The notes under the pieces are model-generated. The model did not search any database, had not been told where the DNA came from, and worked only from the letters and a program-made list of their open reading frames with translations. Made by a program: the position numbers and the translations under genes. From Pigmentiphaga kullae (lineage in GTDB: Bacteria > Pseudomonadota > Gammaproteobacteria > Burkholderiales > Burkholderiaceae_B): 64,000 nt of DNA. The stretch is taken from positions 2,852,001-2,916,000 of the forward strand of contig NZ_SGXC01000001.1 of assembly GCF_004216695.1 (NCBI RefSeq), given 5' to 3'. Each line of letters opens with the position of its first letter. Position 1 is the first letter of the stretch. This document shows positions 25,720-40,155 of this stretch, in pieces.

Positions 25720-26583
25720 ATGACCGCGCTGCTGATCGGCGTGGCCGTGGCGGCCCTGGCGGCACTGGCCTGCCTGCTGGTCATCGATCCGCCCGCCTTG
25801 CCTGACCGGACGGCCGAGGCGCCGCCGCGCGCGTTCCGGTTGGCCTGGCCCCTGGTCTCGGCGGCCGCCCACTACGGCCGGCGCTGGCTGTCGTGGCAGC
25901 GCCGCCGCCGCATCGAGTCCCGGCTGGTCCAGGCCGGACTGCGCCACGGCCTGGCACCCGTGCACATCGTGGGAGCGCAGGTGCTGTGTGCCTGCGCAGG
26001 CGGACTGGCCGCCGCGCTGCTGGCGGCTACGTGGGCCGGCTTTCCCGCCCTGGCCGCATGGGGCGGGGCCGGCGCGGCGGCGGGCGCGGCCTATCCGAGC
26101 CTCTGGCTGCGCGACCGGATGCGCCGCAGGCGGCGGGATATCCTGCGGGCCCTGCCGTTCGTGCTGGACATGACGACCCTGTGCGTCGAGGCCGGCCTGC
26201 ACGCGGGCGCGGCCCTGCAACAGGCGGTTCAGAAGGGGCCGCCCGGACCGCTGCGCGACGAACTGCGCCGCGTGCTGGGCGACGTGCGCACCGGCGTGCC
26301 GCGCACGCGCGCGCTCAAGGACATGGCCGACCGCCTGGATATCCCCGAGATACGCGCCTGGACCGGCACGCTGGCCCAGGCCGACGCGCTGGGCATGAAC
26401 CTCGCGCCCATCCTGCGTGCGCAGTCCGACCAGCGGCGCGCCGAACGCTTTCTGCGCGCCGAGCGCCTGGCGCTGGAGGCGCCGGTCAGGATGCTGCTGC
26501 CCCTGATCGCCTGCATCTTCCCGTGTTCCTTCGTCGTGATCGGTTTTCCGATCGCGGTCAAGCTCATGGACACGGGCTGGTAG
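25720..26583 (+). CDS. tadC: Tad inner-membrane platform protein TadC
   Basis: A 287-residue T2SSF-domain protein paired with TadB. It has hydrophobic segments at about residues 2-20, 85-125 and at the C-terminus (LLPLIACIFPCSFVVIGFPI). The core ALPFVLDMTTLCVEAGLHAG, AALQQAVQKGPPGPLRDELR and RALKDMADRLDIPEIRAWTG is typical TadC. The ATG at 25720 is used; a GTG 6 bases upstream is possible. The gap to TadB is 55 bases, the only real gap inside the Tad gene run. It closes the recognisable Tad genes. No TadD, TadV or TadZ gene follows. Confidence 0.92.
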   Translation: MTALLIGVAVAALAALACLLVIDPPALPDRTAEAPPRAFRLAWPLVSAAAHYGRRWLSWQRRRRIESRLVQAGLRHGLAPVHIVGAQVLCACAGGLAAALLAATWAGFPALAAWGGAGAAAGAAYPSLWLRDRMRRRRRDILRALPFVLDMTTLCVEAGLHAGAALQQAVQKGPPGPLRDELRRVLGDVRTGVPRTRALKDMADRLDIPEIRAWTGTLAQADALGMNLAPILRAQSDQRRAERFLRAERLALEAPVRMLLPLIACIFPCSFVVIGFPIAVKLMDTGW

Positions 26584-26587
26584 CGGC

Positions 26588-26917
26588 ATGGGCTGGCGCC
26601 GCGCGACCTCTTGCCAGGACCGTTTGCGGGGATGGCTGGGGCAGGCCCCGCCCGGGCCGGGCGACGGCCTGTGGATCGTGCCTTGCCGGGCCGTACACAC
26701 CGTCGGCATGGCCTGGCCCATCGACGCCGTTTTCGTGGACAAGCGGGGCCGGGTACTGCGCATCGTGCCGGCATTGCGCCCGGGAAGGGCGGCCTGCTGC
26801 TGGCGCGCGTGGGGCGTGTTGGAACTGGCGGCCGGGGAAGCCGCAAGGCTGGGATGGAAGCAGGGGGAAAGAATGAGCCGGAACCGCGTATCGACCCGCC
26901 AGCGGTCCGGCGCATGA
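26588..26917 (+). CDS. DUF192-family small protein
   Basis: A 109-residue DUF192 protein. The diagnostic core is PCRAVHTVGMAWPIDAVFVD followed by KRGRVLRI and the C-terminal GVLELAAGEAARLGW. The family is small, often secreted, and of unknown function; this copy has no signal peptide and looks cytosolic. It starts 4 bases after the TadC stop, so it is probably co-transcribed with the pilus genes. Whether it serves the pilus is unknown. The final 15 residues are Arg/Ser-rich and may be unstructured. A hairpin follows 4 bases downstream. Confidence 0.83.
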   Translation: MGWRRATSCQDRLRGWLGQAPPGPGDGLWIVPCRAVHTVGMAWPIDAVFVDKRGRVLRIVPALRPGRAACCWRAWGVLELAAGEAARLGWKQGERMSRNRVSTRQRSGA

Positions 26918-26920
26918 GAC

Positions 26921-26942
26921 GGGTGCGGCGAGTGCCGCACCC
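26921..26942. terminator. Hairpin between convergent DUF192 and argH genes
   Basis: A perfect 9-base-pair stem, GGGTGCGGC (26921-26929) with GCCGCACCC (26934-26942), and a 4-base loop. It sits exactly between two convergent genes, as a bidirectional terminator would. There is no T-run on either side, so it may need Rho or act as an mRNA end stabiliser. Confidence 0.5.
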
Positions 26943-26949
26943 TAGGGCG

Positions 26950-28371
26950 TCAGCCGCGCGTCTCGTCCAGCACGCGCTGCGCTTCCTCGCGCACGCGGGC
27001 CGGGGCGGTGCCGCCGATGTGCGACCGCGATGCCACCGAGCCTTCCAGCGTCAGCACGGCATGGATGTCCTCGCCCACCAGGGGGTGGAAGGCGCGCAGC
27101 TCGTCCACCGACAGGTCGGCCAGGTCGCAGCCGCGTTCCACGCAGGCGCGCACGGCCAGCGCGACCGCTTCGTGGGCGTCGCGGAAGGGCACGCCCTTCT
27201 TGACCAGGTAGTCGGCCAGGTCGGTGGCGGTGGAGAAGCCTTGCAGCGCGGCGGCGCGCATGGCGTCCGGCTTGACCTGGATGCCGCCGGCCATGTCGAC
27301 GAAGATGCGCAGGGTGTCGCGCACGGTGTCGGCGGTGTCGAACAGGCCTTCCTTGTCTTCCTGGTTGTCCTTGTTGTAGGCCAGGGGCTGTCCCTTCATC
27401 AGGGTCAGCAGCGCCACCAGGTGGCCGTTGACGCGGCCGGTCTTGCCGCGCGCCAGTTCCGGCACGTCGGGGTTTTTCTTCTGCGGCATGATGGAACTGC
27501 CGGTGCAGAAGCGGTCGGCCAGGTCGATGAAGCCCACGCGCGGGCTCATCCACAGCACCAGTTCTTCCGACAGGCGCGAGATGTGCGTCATGACCAGCGC
27601 GCCGGCGGCGCAGAACTCGATCGCGAAGTCGCGGTCGGACACGGCGTCCAGCGAGTTGCGGCACACGCCGTCGAAGCCCAGCGTGCGGGCCACGCGTTCG
27701 CGGTCGATGGGGTAGGACGTGCCGGCCAGCGCGGCGGCGCCCAGCGGCAGGCGGTTGACCCGCTTGCGGCAGTCGGCCAGGCGCTCGGCGTCGCGGCCGA
27801 ACATTTCGGCATAGGCCAGCAGGTGGTGGCCGAAGGTGACGGGCTGCGCGACCTGCAGGTGGGTGAAGCCGGGCAGGATGGTGTCGGCGTGCTGCAGCGC
27901 GAGCGTGGCCAGCGCGTGGCGCAGCTGGCGCAGCAGGTCGGTCAGCGTGTCGATCTCGGCGCGCAGCCACAGCCGGATGTCGGTGGCGACCTGGTCGTTG
28001 CGCGAGCGGCCGGTGTGCAGGCGCTTGCCGGCGTCGCCCACCAGTTCGGTCAGGCGGCGCTCGATGTTCAGGTGGACGTCTTCCAGGTCGAGCAGCCACT
28101 CGAAGCGGCCGGCGTCGATCTCGGTCTCGATGGCGGCCATGCCGCGGCGGATGTCGGCAAGGTCCTGCTGGGTCAGGATGCCGACGGCGTGCAGCATGTC
28201 GGCATGCGCCAGCGAACCTTGGATGTCGAACTTGGCCAGGCGTTTGTCGAAGTCCACCGAAGCGGTGTACCGTTTGACGAGGTCGGACACCGGCTCGGAG
28301 AACCGGGCTGACCAGGCTTCGGCCTTCTTGGCGAACTGGTCTTGGGGGCGGGGGTCGGTCGATTTGGACAT
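26950..28371 (-). CDS. argH: Argininosuccinate lyase
   Basis: A 473-residue argininosuccinate lyase, the last step of arginine synthesis (argininosuccinate to arginine and fumarate), a cytosolic tetramer. The fumarase/aspartase superfamily signature is [12 protein letters not shown] (about residues 285-296), with the mobile Ser loop. [19 protein letters not shown] near residue 115 and [20 protein letters not shown] contain the catalytic His region. The ATG at 28371 matches the usual start (MSKSTDP); longer frames upstream cross the divergent regulator gene and are rejected. A perfect TATAAT lies 7 bases before the ATG, so the mRNA may be leaderless. Confidence 0.97.
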   Translation of the reverse strand: MSKSTDPRPQDQFAKKAEAWSARFSEPVSDLVKRYTASVDFDKRLAKFDIQGSLAHADMLHAVGILTQQDLADIRRGMAAIETEIDAGRFEWLLDLEDVHLNIERRLTELVGDAGKRLHTGRSRNDQVATDIRLWLRAEIDTLTDLLRQLRHALATLALQHADTILPGFTHLQVAQPVTFGHHLLAYAEMFGRDAERLADCRKRVNRLPLGAAALAGTSYPIDRERVARTLGFDGVCRNSLDAVSDRDFAIEFCAAGALVMTHISRLSEELVLWMSPRVGFIDLADRFCTGSSIMPQKKNPDVPELARGKTGRVNGHLVALLTLMKGQPLAYNKDNQEDKEGLFDTADTVRDTLRIFVDMAGGIQVKPDAMRAAALQGFSTATDLADYLVKKGVPFRDAHEAVALAVRACVERGCDLADLSVDELRAFHPLVGEDIHAVLTLEGSVASRSHIGGTAPARVREEAQRVLDETRG

Positions 28372-28378
28372 GGCGCGG

Positions 28379-28384
28379 ATTATA
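28379..28384 (-). promoter_or_regulatory. Putative -10 box of argH (TATAAT)
   Basis: A perfect TATAAT on the minus strand ends 7 bases before the argH ATG, which would place the transcript start at or next to the start codon. No good -35 is visible (ACAGTA-like at 17-base spacing). Confidence 0.5.
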
Positions 28385-28393
28385 AAGCGGGTT

Positions 28394-29170
28394 ATGGCGG
28401 TTACTGTATCGGGAACGGGCTCGCCCGGAGTGTTGGTCGTGGGGCGGGACGCGGCGTTCTGCCGCCGCCTGTCGGCGCAGCTCAGGGCGCTGGCCAGGCG
28501 TTTGCCGCTGCATCTCTTGCCGCCCGCCGTGGGCGCCGACCCGGCGCGGCGGGCGGATCCGGTTCCCGGCGTGGCGCTGCTCGACCTGGGCCTGCCAGAC
28601 GCCCAGGGATACGCGCTGGCGCGGGCCTGGGAACGGTCGGGTCCCCGGCTGGTACTGCTCCTGCCCTCGCTGGACAGCCTTCCCCAGGCACGGCAACTGC
28701 GTGCGGCCGACCTGCTGGTGCCGCCCATACGCATCGACCGGCTGGAACAGGCGCTGCGGCGCGCGCTGGGCGCCGCAGACACCTCCGGCGCCCTGATGGC
28801 CCAGGGGCGCGAGGGCACGGTAGCGGTGCCGGTGGACGAGGTGCTCTACCTGCGCGCCGACGGCAAGTACGTCAACCTGCGCACCCGCCAGGGCGAATTC
28901 CTGACCGATCGCGCCCTGGCCGACTTGTCGCGCGCCTTCCCCGAACGCTTCGTCCAGGTCCATCGCAACGCGCTGGTGGCCCGCTCGGCCATTGCCGGCG
29001 CGCGCCTTGTCACCCCGGAACTTACCGGGGGGGATGCCGATCCCTATTGGGAACTGCTGCTGCATGGCGTGCCCGACCGTATCGCGGTGGCGCGCCGGCG
29101 CTGGCCGCTGGTGCGGCGCTGTCTGCCGCAAGGCCGGGCGGCCCCGTCCTTTTCCCCGGAGGCGATTTGA
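28394..29170 (+). CDS. LytTR-type response regulator with degenerate receiver (AlgR-like)
   Basis: A 258-residue AlgR-like protein. An N-terminal receiver-like domain covers residues 1-125 and a C-terminal LytTR DNA-binding domain covers about 145-245 ([36 protein letters not shown]). The phospho-acceptor Asp seems kept in [13 protein letters not shown]. The N-terminal acidic pair is GRD instead of DD/DE, and the conserved Lys before Pro is missing (VPPIRIDRL), so phosphorylation may be weak or absent. Start 28394 gives 22 bases to the argH start; an ATG at 28370 would overlap it. No histidine kinase gene is adjacent. The stop overlaps the next TTG start. Confidence 0.82.
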   Translation: MAVTVSGTGSPGVLVVGRDAAFCRRLSAQLRALARRLPLHLLPPAVGADPARRADPVPGVALLDLGLPDAQGYALARAWERSGPRLVLLLPSLDSLPQARQLRAADLLVPPIRIDRLEQALRRALGAADTSGALMAQGREGTVAVPVDEVLYLRADGKYVNLRTRQGEFLTDRALADLSRAFPERFVQVHRNALVARSAIAGARLVTPELTGGDADPYWELLLHGVPDRIAVARRRWPLVRRCLPQGRAAPSFSPEAI

Positions 29171-30300
29171 CCGATACCGCCGTCGAACTGATCGACGACC
29201 TGGGCACCCTCGATCCGGCCGCCTGGGATGCCCTGGCCGCCGGCAACCCCTTCGTCTCCCACGCCTACCTGCACGGCCTGCAGGCCACCGGCTGCGCCGT
29301 CCGGCGCACGGGCTGGCAGCCCACCTGCCTGGTGCTGCGGCGGGCGGGCGAACTGGTGGGTGCCATGCCGCTGTACGTGAAGTCCCATTCCCGCGGCGAA
29401 TACGTGTTCGACCAGGCCTGGGCGGAAGCCTTCGAGCGCCATGGCCTGCCGTACTACCCCAAGCTGCTGTGCGCCGTGCCGTTCACGCCCGTGGGCGGTC
29501 CGCGGCTGCTGGCGGCGGCCCACGAGGACCGGGTGCTGCTGGCCCGTGCCGCGATCGAGGTCGCGCGGCAGGCGGGCGTCTCGTCGCTGCACGTGCTGTT
29601 TCCCCGCGACGAGGATCTGCGGGCGCTGCGCGAGGCGGGCTACATGCTGCGCGAGGGAGTCCAGTTCCATTGGCGCAACGACGGCTACGCCAGCTTCGAC
29701 GCCTTCCTGGGCGCCATGAACCACGACAAGCGCAAGAAAATCCGCCAGGACCGCAAGAAGGTCGAGCAGGCGGGCATACGCTTCCGGCACCTGCGCGGCG
29801 CGGCCATCTCCGCCGACGACCTGGCTTTCTTCTACCGCTGCTACGCCGCCACCTATGCCAATCATTGGTCCTCGCCCTACCTGAAGCCGGCCTTCTTCGA
29901 GGCACTGCACGCGGCCATGCCCGAGGCGCTGCTGCTGGTCATGGCCGAACGGCAGGGCGAACCGGTCGCCTGCGCGTTGAACGTGGCCGCCGGCGACACC
30001 CTGTACGGCCGCTACTGGGGCTGCGTGGACTTCGTATCGGGCCTGCACTTCGAGACCTGCTACCTGCAGGCGATCGACTATTGCATCGCCCACGGCATCG
30101 CCCATTTCGAGGGCGGCGCCCAGGGCGTGCACAAGATGTCGCGCGGCCTCCTGCCGGTGCCCACCTGGTCGGCGCACTGGGTGGCCGACGAACGCTTCGC
30201 CGCCGCCATCGCCGATTTCCTGGACCGCGAGACCCGCGGCATGAACCGGTACCTGGACGAACTGGAGTCGCACACGCCCTTCAAGGCTCCGGCCGGCTGA
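29167..30300 (+). CDS. GNAT-fold protein of the DUF482 / peptidogalycan family
   Basis: A 377-residue protein with two GNAT-like halves, of the family annotated as DUF482 or peptidogalycan biosynthesis. Recognisable stretches are [80 protein letters not shown] and [12 protein letters not shown]-like near the end. The fold resembles FemX transferases, but the activity of this family is not established to my knowledge. The start is TTG in a TTGA overlap with the LytTR gene stop, which indicates coupled translation. It is cytosolic, with no signal. It is followed by nadE after 79 bases. Confidence 0.85.
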   Translation: MTDTAVELIDDLGTLDPAAWDALAAGNPFVSHAYLHGLQATGCAVRRTGWQPTCLVLRRAGELVGAMPLYVKSHSRGEYVFDQAWAEAFERHGLPYYPKLLCAVPFTPVGGPRLLAAAHEDRVLLARAAIEVARQAGVSSLHVLFPRDEDLRALREAGYMLREGVQFHWRNDGYASFDAFLGAMNHDKRKKIRQDRKKVEQAGIRFRHLRGAAISADDLAFFYRCYAATYANHWSSPYLKPAFFEALHAAMPEALLLVMAERQGEPVACALNVAAGDTLYGRYWGCVDFVSGLHFETCYLQAIDYCIAHGIAHFEGGAQGVHKMSRGLLPVPTWSAHWVADERFAAAIADFLDRETRGMNRYLDELESHTPFKAPAG

Positions 30301-30343
30301 CCGGGGCAGGGCGGTGGCCGGGACGCCGGCGGGCCATCGGCCT

Positions 30344-30349
30344 TATGAT
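30344..30349 (+). promoter_or_regulatory. Possible -10 box upstream of nadE
   Basis: TATGAT lies 30 bases before the nadE ATG in the short gap after the GNAT-like gene. No convincing -35 is seen, so the call is weak. Confidence 0.25.
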
Positions 30350-30379
30350 GTGAGCTACTCCTTGGCACTGACTTACACG

Positions 30380-32857
<2,478 letters not shown>

Positions 32858-32891
32858 CCGGCCGGGCGGCGGCCGCCGCCCGTTGCGTCCG

Positions 32892-32933
32892 CCATATATT
32901 TCTCACAAGAATAAAGAAATGATGAATATATGG
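32892..32933. promoter_or_regulatory. AT-rich dyad in the sulfate-binding-protein promoter region
   Basis: CCATATAT (32892-32899) and ATATATGG (32926-32933) form an inverted repeat around a 26-base AT-rich core, in a 148-base gap that is strikingly AT-rich for this genome. It lies about 70 bases before the sulfate-binding protein gene. CysB-type control is the natural guess for sulfate uptake genes, but I cannot confirm a CysB site. Confidence 0.4.
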
Positions 32934-33005
32934 TTTGATGACATATGTGGATTTGTTACGTTTACGTCTCTCGCATCCACATAGTCAGAAGAAGGACGCC
33001 GTTTC

Positions 33006-34022
33006 ATGTTCAAGAAGATCATCGTGCTCGCGGCCACGTCGGCCGCGCTGCTCACGGCAGTGACGGGGACGGCGCAAGCCCAGGACAAACCGCTGCTGAA
33101 CGCCTCGTACGACGTTGCCCGCGAGGTGTTCGCCGCGGTCAATCCCAAGTTCCAGGCGTATTGGAAGGCCAAGAGCGGCCACGACGTCAAGATCGACCAG
33201 TCGTTCGCCGGCACCTCGCGCCAGGCGCAGGACATCATCCAGGGCAAGAAGGTCGACGTCGTGACCTTCAACCAGGTGCCCGACGTCGACATCCTGGCCC
33301 AGCGCGGATTGCTGCGCAAGGACTGGCAGAAGGCTTTCCCGAACAACAGCTCGCCGTACTACAGCACCATCGCCTTCCTGGTGCGCAAGGGCAATCCCAA
33401 GAACGTCAAGAACTGGGACGACCTGGTGCGCGACGACGTCAAGCTGGTGTTCCCGAACCCCAAGACCTCGGGCAACGCGCGCTACACCTACCTGGGCGCC
33501 TGGCTGTACGCCAACGAGAAGTTCGGCGGCGACCAGGAGAAGATCAAGCAGTTCGTCGGCAAGGTACTGCACAACGTCGTCAACTTTCCCACCGGCGGGC
33601 GCGGCGCGACCGTGGCGTTCGCGCAGAACGGGCAGGGCGACGTGCTGCTGACCTTCGAGTCGGAAGTGATCAACATCGCCAAGGGCGAGGAATTCAAGGC
33701 GGGCGGCTATGAAGTCGTCGTGCCGCCGGTGTCCGTGCTGGCCGAGTTCCCGGTGGCCGTGGTGGACAAGGTCGTGGACGAGAAGGGCACCCGCCAGCTC
33801 GCCACCGAATACCTGAACTACCAGTACACCCGCGAGATCCAGCTGCTGCTGACCACCTTCAATTACCGGGTCAACCACCCCGACGTCGCCAAGGTCGTGG
33901 CCGACCGCTATTCCAAGGTGCGCCTGATCGATCCGACCAAGGTGCTGGGTTCCTGGGACGACATCACCAAAAACCACTTCGGTTCCAACGGCGTGCTGGA
34001 CCAGTTGCTGGCCAAGCGCTGA
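33006..34022 (+). CDS. sbp: Sulfate ABC transporter periplasmic binding protein
   Basis: A 338-residue sulfate/thiosulfate-binding protein. A Sec signal (MFKKIIVLAATSAALLTAVT) is cleaved near AQAQ. The mature protein has LNASYDVAREVFAAVNPKF, SFAGTSRQAQDIIQGKKVDV and GGRGATVAFAQNGQGDVLLT, all standard for Sbp/CysP. It binds oxyanion in the periplasm for the CysTW permease encoded downstream. The gene is separated from cysT by 114 bases with two strong hairpins. The name Sbp rather than CysP rests on overall style, and the two can be hard to separate by eye. Confidence 0.93.
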   Translation: MFKKIIVLAATSAALLTAVTGTAQAQDKPLLNASYDVAREVFAAVNPKFQAYWKAKSGHDVKIDQSFAGTSRQAQDIIQGKKVDVVTFNQVPDVDILAQRGLLRKDWQKAFPNNSSPYYSTIAFLVRKGNPKNVKNWDDLVRDDVKLVFPNPKTSGNARYTYLGAWLYANEKFGGDQEKIKQFVGKVLHNVVNFPTGGRGATVAFAQNGQGDVLLTFESEVINIAKGEEFKAGGYEVVVPPVSVLAEFPVAVVDKVVDEKGTRQLATEYLNYQYTREIQLLLTTFNYRVNHPDVAKVVADRYSKVRLIDPTKVLGSWDDITKNHFGSNGVLDQLLAKR

Positions 34023-34029
34023 TCGTGGC

Positions 34030-34053
34030 GGCACCGGTCTCCGGGCCGGTGCC
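34030..34053 (+). repeat. First hairpin in the sbp-cysT gap
   Basis: A perfect 8-base-pair stem, GGCACCGG (34030-34037) with CCGGTGCC (34046-34053), and an 8-base loop, starting 7 bases after the sbp stop. No T-run follows. It is a likely mRNA stabiliser or partial terminator. Confidence 0.5.
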
Positions 34054-34073
34054 GTACAATCCTTCCCGGCAAG

Positions 34074-34101
34074 GCGCGGCCACCCCGCAGGGGGGCCGCG
34101 C
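34074..34101 (+). repeat. Second, stronger hairpin in the sbp-cysT gap
   Basis: GCGCGGCC-A-CCCC-GCA-GGGG-GGCCGCGC folds into a 12-base-pair GC stem with one bulged A and a 3-base loop, ending 35 bases before the cysT start. No poly-T follows. It may lower cysT expression relative to sbp. Confidence 0.5.
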
Positions 34102-34136
34102 TTCGTCGCTTCCGCCCCGATCCCGCCGCCTACGCC

Positions 34137-34973
34137 GTGAATCCGTCCTTCCGATTTTTCCGCCGTCCGCCGGTCCTGCCCGGCTTCGTGCCGAGCTTTG
34201 GCTTCTCGGTGCTGTTCCTCAGCCTGGTCATCCTGGTGCCCGTGTCGGCCCTGCTGCTGTACGTCGGCGACATGACCTGGGCCCAATACTGGCGGGCCAT
34301 CTCCGATCCCCGCGTGGTGCAGAGCTACAAGGTCACGGTGTCGGGGGCGTTCTACTCGACCGTCATCGTGACCGGGATAGGCTTCGTGCTGGCATGGATC
34401 GTCTCGCGCTACGATTTTCCCGGCCGGCGGCTGATCGATGCGCTGGTCGACCTGCCGTTCGCCCTGCCCACGGCGGTGGCCGGCATCACGCTATCGGCGC
34501 TGTTCGTGCCCAACGGCTGGCTGGGGCGCTGGTTCGAGCCGCTGGGCATCAAGATTTCGTATGCCTACCCCGGGCTGGTGGTGGCCATGATCTTCACCAG
34601 CCTGCCGTTCATCGTGCGCTCGCTGCAGCCCGTACTGGAAGACCTCGAGCCCGAGTTCGAGGAAGCCGCTTCCACGCTGGGCGCCACGCGCTGGCAGACC
34701 TTCTGGCGCGTACTGCTGCCCAGCCTGGTGCCGGCGCTGATCTCCGGCGCCTCGCAGGCCTTCATCCGCAGCCTGGGCGAGTTCGGAGCGGTCATCATGA
34801 TCGCCGGCAACATCCCGTTCCAGACCGAGATCACGTCGCTGATGATCTTCGTGCGCCTGCAGGAGTTCGACTATCCCGCCGCGGCCGCCATCGCCTCGGT
34901 GGTGCTGATCGCCTCGCTGCTGCTGCTGTTCCTCTTGCAGGTCGTCCAGGGACGACTGCTCCGCCGCACCTGA
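34137..34973 (+). CDS. cysT: Sulfate ABC transporter permease CysT (CysU)
   Basis: A 278-residue inner-membrane permease of the sulfate/thiosulfate importer, with about six membrane helices. The family marks are VLPGFVPSFGFSVLFLSLVI at the N-terminus and the EAA loop EFEEAASTLGATRWQTFWRV near residue 175, followed by RSLGEFGAVIMIAGNIPF. The start is GTG at 34137, giving VNPSFRFF; no better start is seen. It pairs with CysW, which starts 10 bases downstream. The EAA loop would dock with a CysA ATPase, which is not encoded in this window. Confidence 0.94.
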   Translation: MNPSFRFFRRPPVLPGFVPSFGFSVLFLSLVILVPVSALLLYVGDMTWAQYWRAISDPRVVQSYKVTVSGAFYSTVIVTGIGFVLAWIVSRYDFPGRRLIDALVDLPFALPTAVAGITLSALFVPNGWLGRWFEPLGIKISYAYPGLVVAMIFTSLPFIVRSLQPVLEDLEPEFEEAASTLGATRWQTFWRVLLPSLVPALISGASQAFIRSLGEFGAVIMIAGNIPFQTEITSLMIFVRLQEFDYPAAAAIASVVLIASLLLLFLLQVVQGRLLRRT

Positions 34974-34983
34974 CACGATTGCC

Positions 34984-35844
34984 ATGACCAACAAACGGCC
35001 CACTCTCGTCCATCAATGGTTGCTGATCGCGCTGGGCATCGTGCTGACGGTGCTGATCCTGGTCGTGCCGCTGGCGCTGATCTTCTCGCAGGCGCTGTCG
35101 GGCGGCTGGAGCCTGCTGGCCCAGAACCTGGACGAAGACTTCATGAAGCACGCGATCGGCCTGACCGTGCTGACCACGCTGGCGACGGTGCCGATCAACC
35201 TGGTGTTCGGCATCCTGCTGGCCTGGTGCGTGACCCACTACGATTTCTTCGGCCGGCGGCTGCTGACCACCCTGGTCGACATCCCCTACGCGACCTCGCC
35301 CGTGGTGGCGGGCCTGTGTTACCTGGTCGTCTACGGGCTGGAAAGCACGCTGGGCAAGTGGCTGTACAGCCACGACATCCAGCTGATGTTCGCCTGGCCC
35401 GGCATCATCATGGTGACGGTGTTCGTGACCTCGCCCTACGTGGCCCGCATCCTGATCCCGCTGATGCAGGCCCAGGGCGCCGACGAGGAAATCGCGGCGC
35501 TGTCGCTGGGCGCGTCCGGCTGGCAGATCTTCCGGCGCGTGACCCTGCCCAACATCAAGTGGGCGCTGCTGTACGGCATCGTCATCACCAATGCCCGGGC
35601 GGTGGGCGAGTTCGGCGCGGTGTCGGTGGTGTCCGGCACCATCATGAACCAGACCCTGACGCTGCCTTTGCTGGTCGAACAGCTCAACAACGACTACAAG
35701 ACCGCCGCCGCCTTCACGGCCGCGGCGCTGCTGGCCTGCATGGCCATGCTGACGCTGCTGCTCAAGACCATCATGGAGTGGCGCCAGAAGCGGCGCGACG
35801 ATACGCCGGCGCATTTCTCGCCCGAGGCGATGACCAAGCGCTGA
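34984..35844 (+). CDS. cysW: Sulfate ABC transporter permease CysW
   Basis: A 286-residue inner-membrane permease, partner of CysT. About six helices are present; the family stretch LVDIPYATSPVVAGLCYLVV and the EAA loop DEEIAALSLGASGWQIFRRV with NARAVGEFGAVSVVSGTI are typical. It starts 10 bases after the cysT stop, so the two are co-translated. A cysA gene usually follows cysW, but here a convergent smr gene ends 12 bases beyond the cysW stop, so the ATPase must be encoded elsewhere. Confidence 0.94.
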   Translation: MTNKRPTLVHQWLLIALGIVLTVLILVVPLALIFSQALSGGWSLLAQNLDEDFMKHAIGLTVLTTLATVPINLVFGILLAWCVTHYDFFGRRLLTTLVDIPYATSPVVAGLCYLVVYGLESTLGKWLYSHDIQLMFAWPGIIMVTVFVTSPYVARILIPLMQAQGADEEIAALSLGASGWQIFRRVTLPNIKWALLYGIVITNARAVGEFGAVSVVSGTIMNQTLTLPLLVEQLNNDYKTAAAFTAAALLACMAMLTLLLKTIMEWRQKRRDDTPAHFSPEAMTKR

Positions 35845-35856
35845 CGGGAAAAGGGG

Positions 35857-36516
35857 TCAGGCCGGCCGGTCCGGGCCCCGCAGCAGCACCAGCACCACGC
35901 CCGAACCGCCGTCGTTGGCACGGGCCTCGACGAAGGCCAGCACTTCTTCCTTCTGCACCAGCCAGCGCCGCACTTTTTCCTTCAGGATGGGCGTGCGGTT
36001 CTTCGATCCCAGCCCCTTGCCATGGATGATGCGCACGCAGCGCATCTCCTGTTTCACGCAGGCGCGCAGGAATTCCCCCAGCGCCTCGCGGGCCTCTTCC
36101 ACCCGGTGGCCGTGCAGGTCGAGCTGGGCCTGCACCGTCCACTGGCCGCGCCGCAGCTTGCGCACGATGTCCTGTCCCAGGCCGGTGCGGCGGTAGGACA
36201 GCGTGTCGTCGGTATCGATCAGCCAGTCGGCGCCGTAGTCGTCGGAAATGGATTCCCGCAGCACCTCGGATTCGTCTTCCCAGCGCTTGTAGGGCAGGGG
36301 AGCGGGCGCGACCGGCGAGGGATCGACCCTGCCCGTGTCCTTCAGCGGCACCACCCCGCCGACCAGCGCCCGAAACTCGACCGCCGCCCGCCGGGCTTCC
36401 TCCGCCCGCCGCCGAGCCTCCCGCTCAGCGGCCTCCGCCGCCAGCCGCTGCTCCTGCAACTCCCGCTGCAACGCTTTCAGACCTGAGAGGCCGCTACTGC
36501 TACTGGATTTGCCCAT
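35857..36516 (-). CDS. Smr-domain protein
   Basis: A 219-residue protein with a charged N-terminal helical region (LKALQRELQEQRLAAEAAER, probable coiled coil, residues 8-55). The C-terminal Smr domain carries the two hallmark motifs LDLHGHRVEEA and IIHGKGLGS. Stand-alone Smr proteins of Proteobacteria are nucleic-acid-binding and sometimes nucleases; the E. coli relatives SmrA and SmrB act on DNA and on stalled-ribosome mRNA. The length and layout resemble SmrA/YdaL or SmrB, and I do not decide between them. It lies downstream of trxB on the same strand and converges on cysW. Confidence 0.9.
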   Translation of the reverse strand: MGKSSSSSGLSGLKALQRELQEQRLAAEAAEREARRRAEEARRAAVEFRALVGGVVPLKDTGRVDPSPVAPAPLPYKRWEDESEVLRESISDDYGADWLIDTDDTLSYRRTGLGQDIVRKLRRGQWTVQAQLDLHGHRVEEAREALGEFLRACVKQEMRCVRIIHGKGLGSKNRTPILKEKVRRWLVQKEEVLAFVEARANDGGSGVVLVLLRGPDRPA

Positions 36517-36571
36517 TTCAGCCCCTTTACTGTCCCATCGCCCGCCAGCCTATGTTTACTCCAGGATGCGG

Positions 36572-36616
36572 TGGATCCGGCTTTGCCGGTCCACCCGCAT
36601 CGCCCCCTGGGGGGCG
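36572..36616 (-). repeat. GC-rich tandem hairpins in the trxB-smr gap
   Basis: Two hairpins sit side by side: GGTGGA-T-CCGG with CCGGTCCACC (36572-36597, one bulge), and CGCCCCC with GGGGGGCG (36601-36616). GCGCG-TAA-GCGCG and a run of seven G follow to about 36637. The block looks like a dispersed intergenic repeat and probably ends trxB transcripts. Whether it recurs in the genome cannot be seen here. Confidence 0.45.
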
Positions 36617-36641
36617 CGCGTAAGCGCGTAGGGGGGGCTGA

Positions 36642-40120
<3,479 letters not shown>

Positions 40121-40155
40121 CCGGTCCTGCCGCGCTGCGCTACGGAGAGTCCCCC

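Noticed and set aside
26588-26917. DUF192 gene considered as a missing prepilin peptidase
   Set aside because: It has no membrane helices and none of the aspartyl protease motifs; it matches DUF192.
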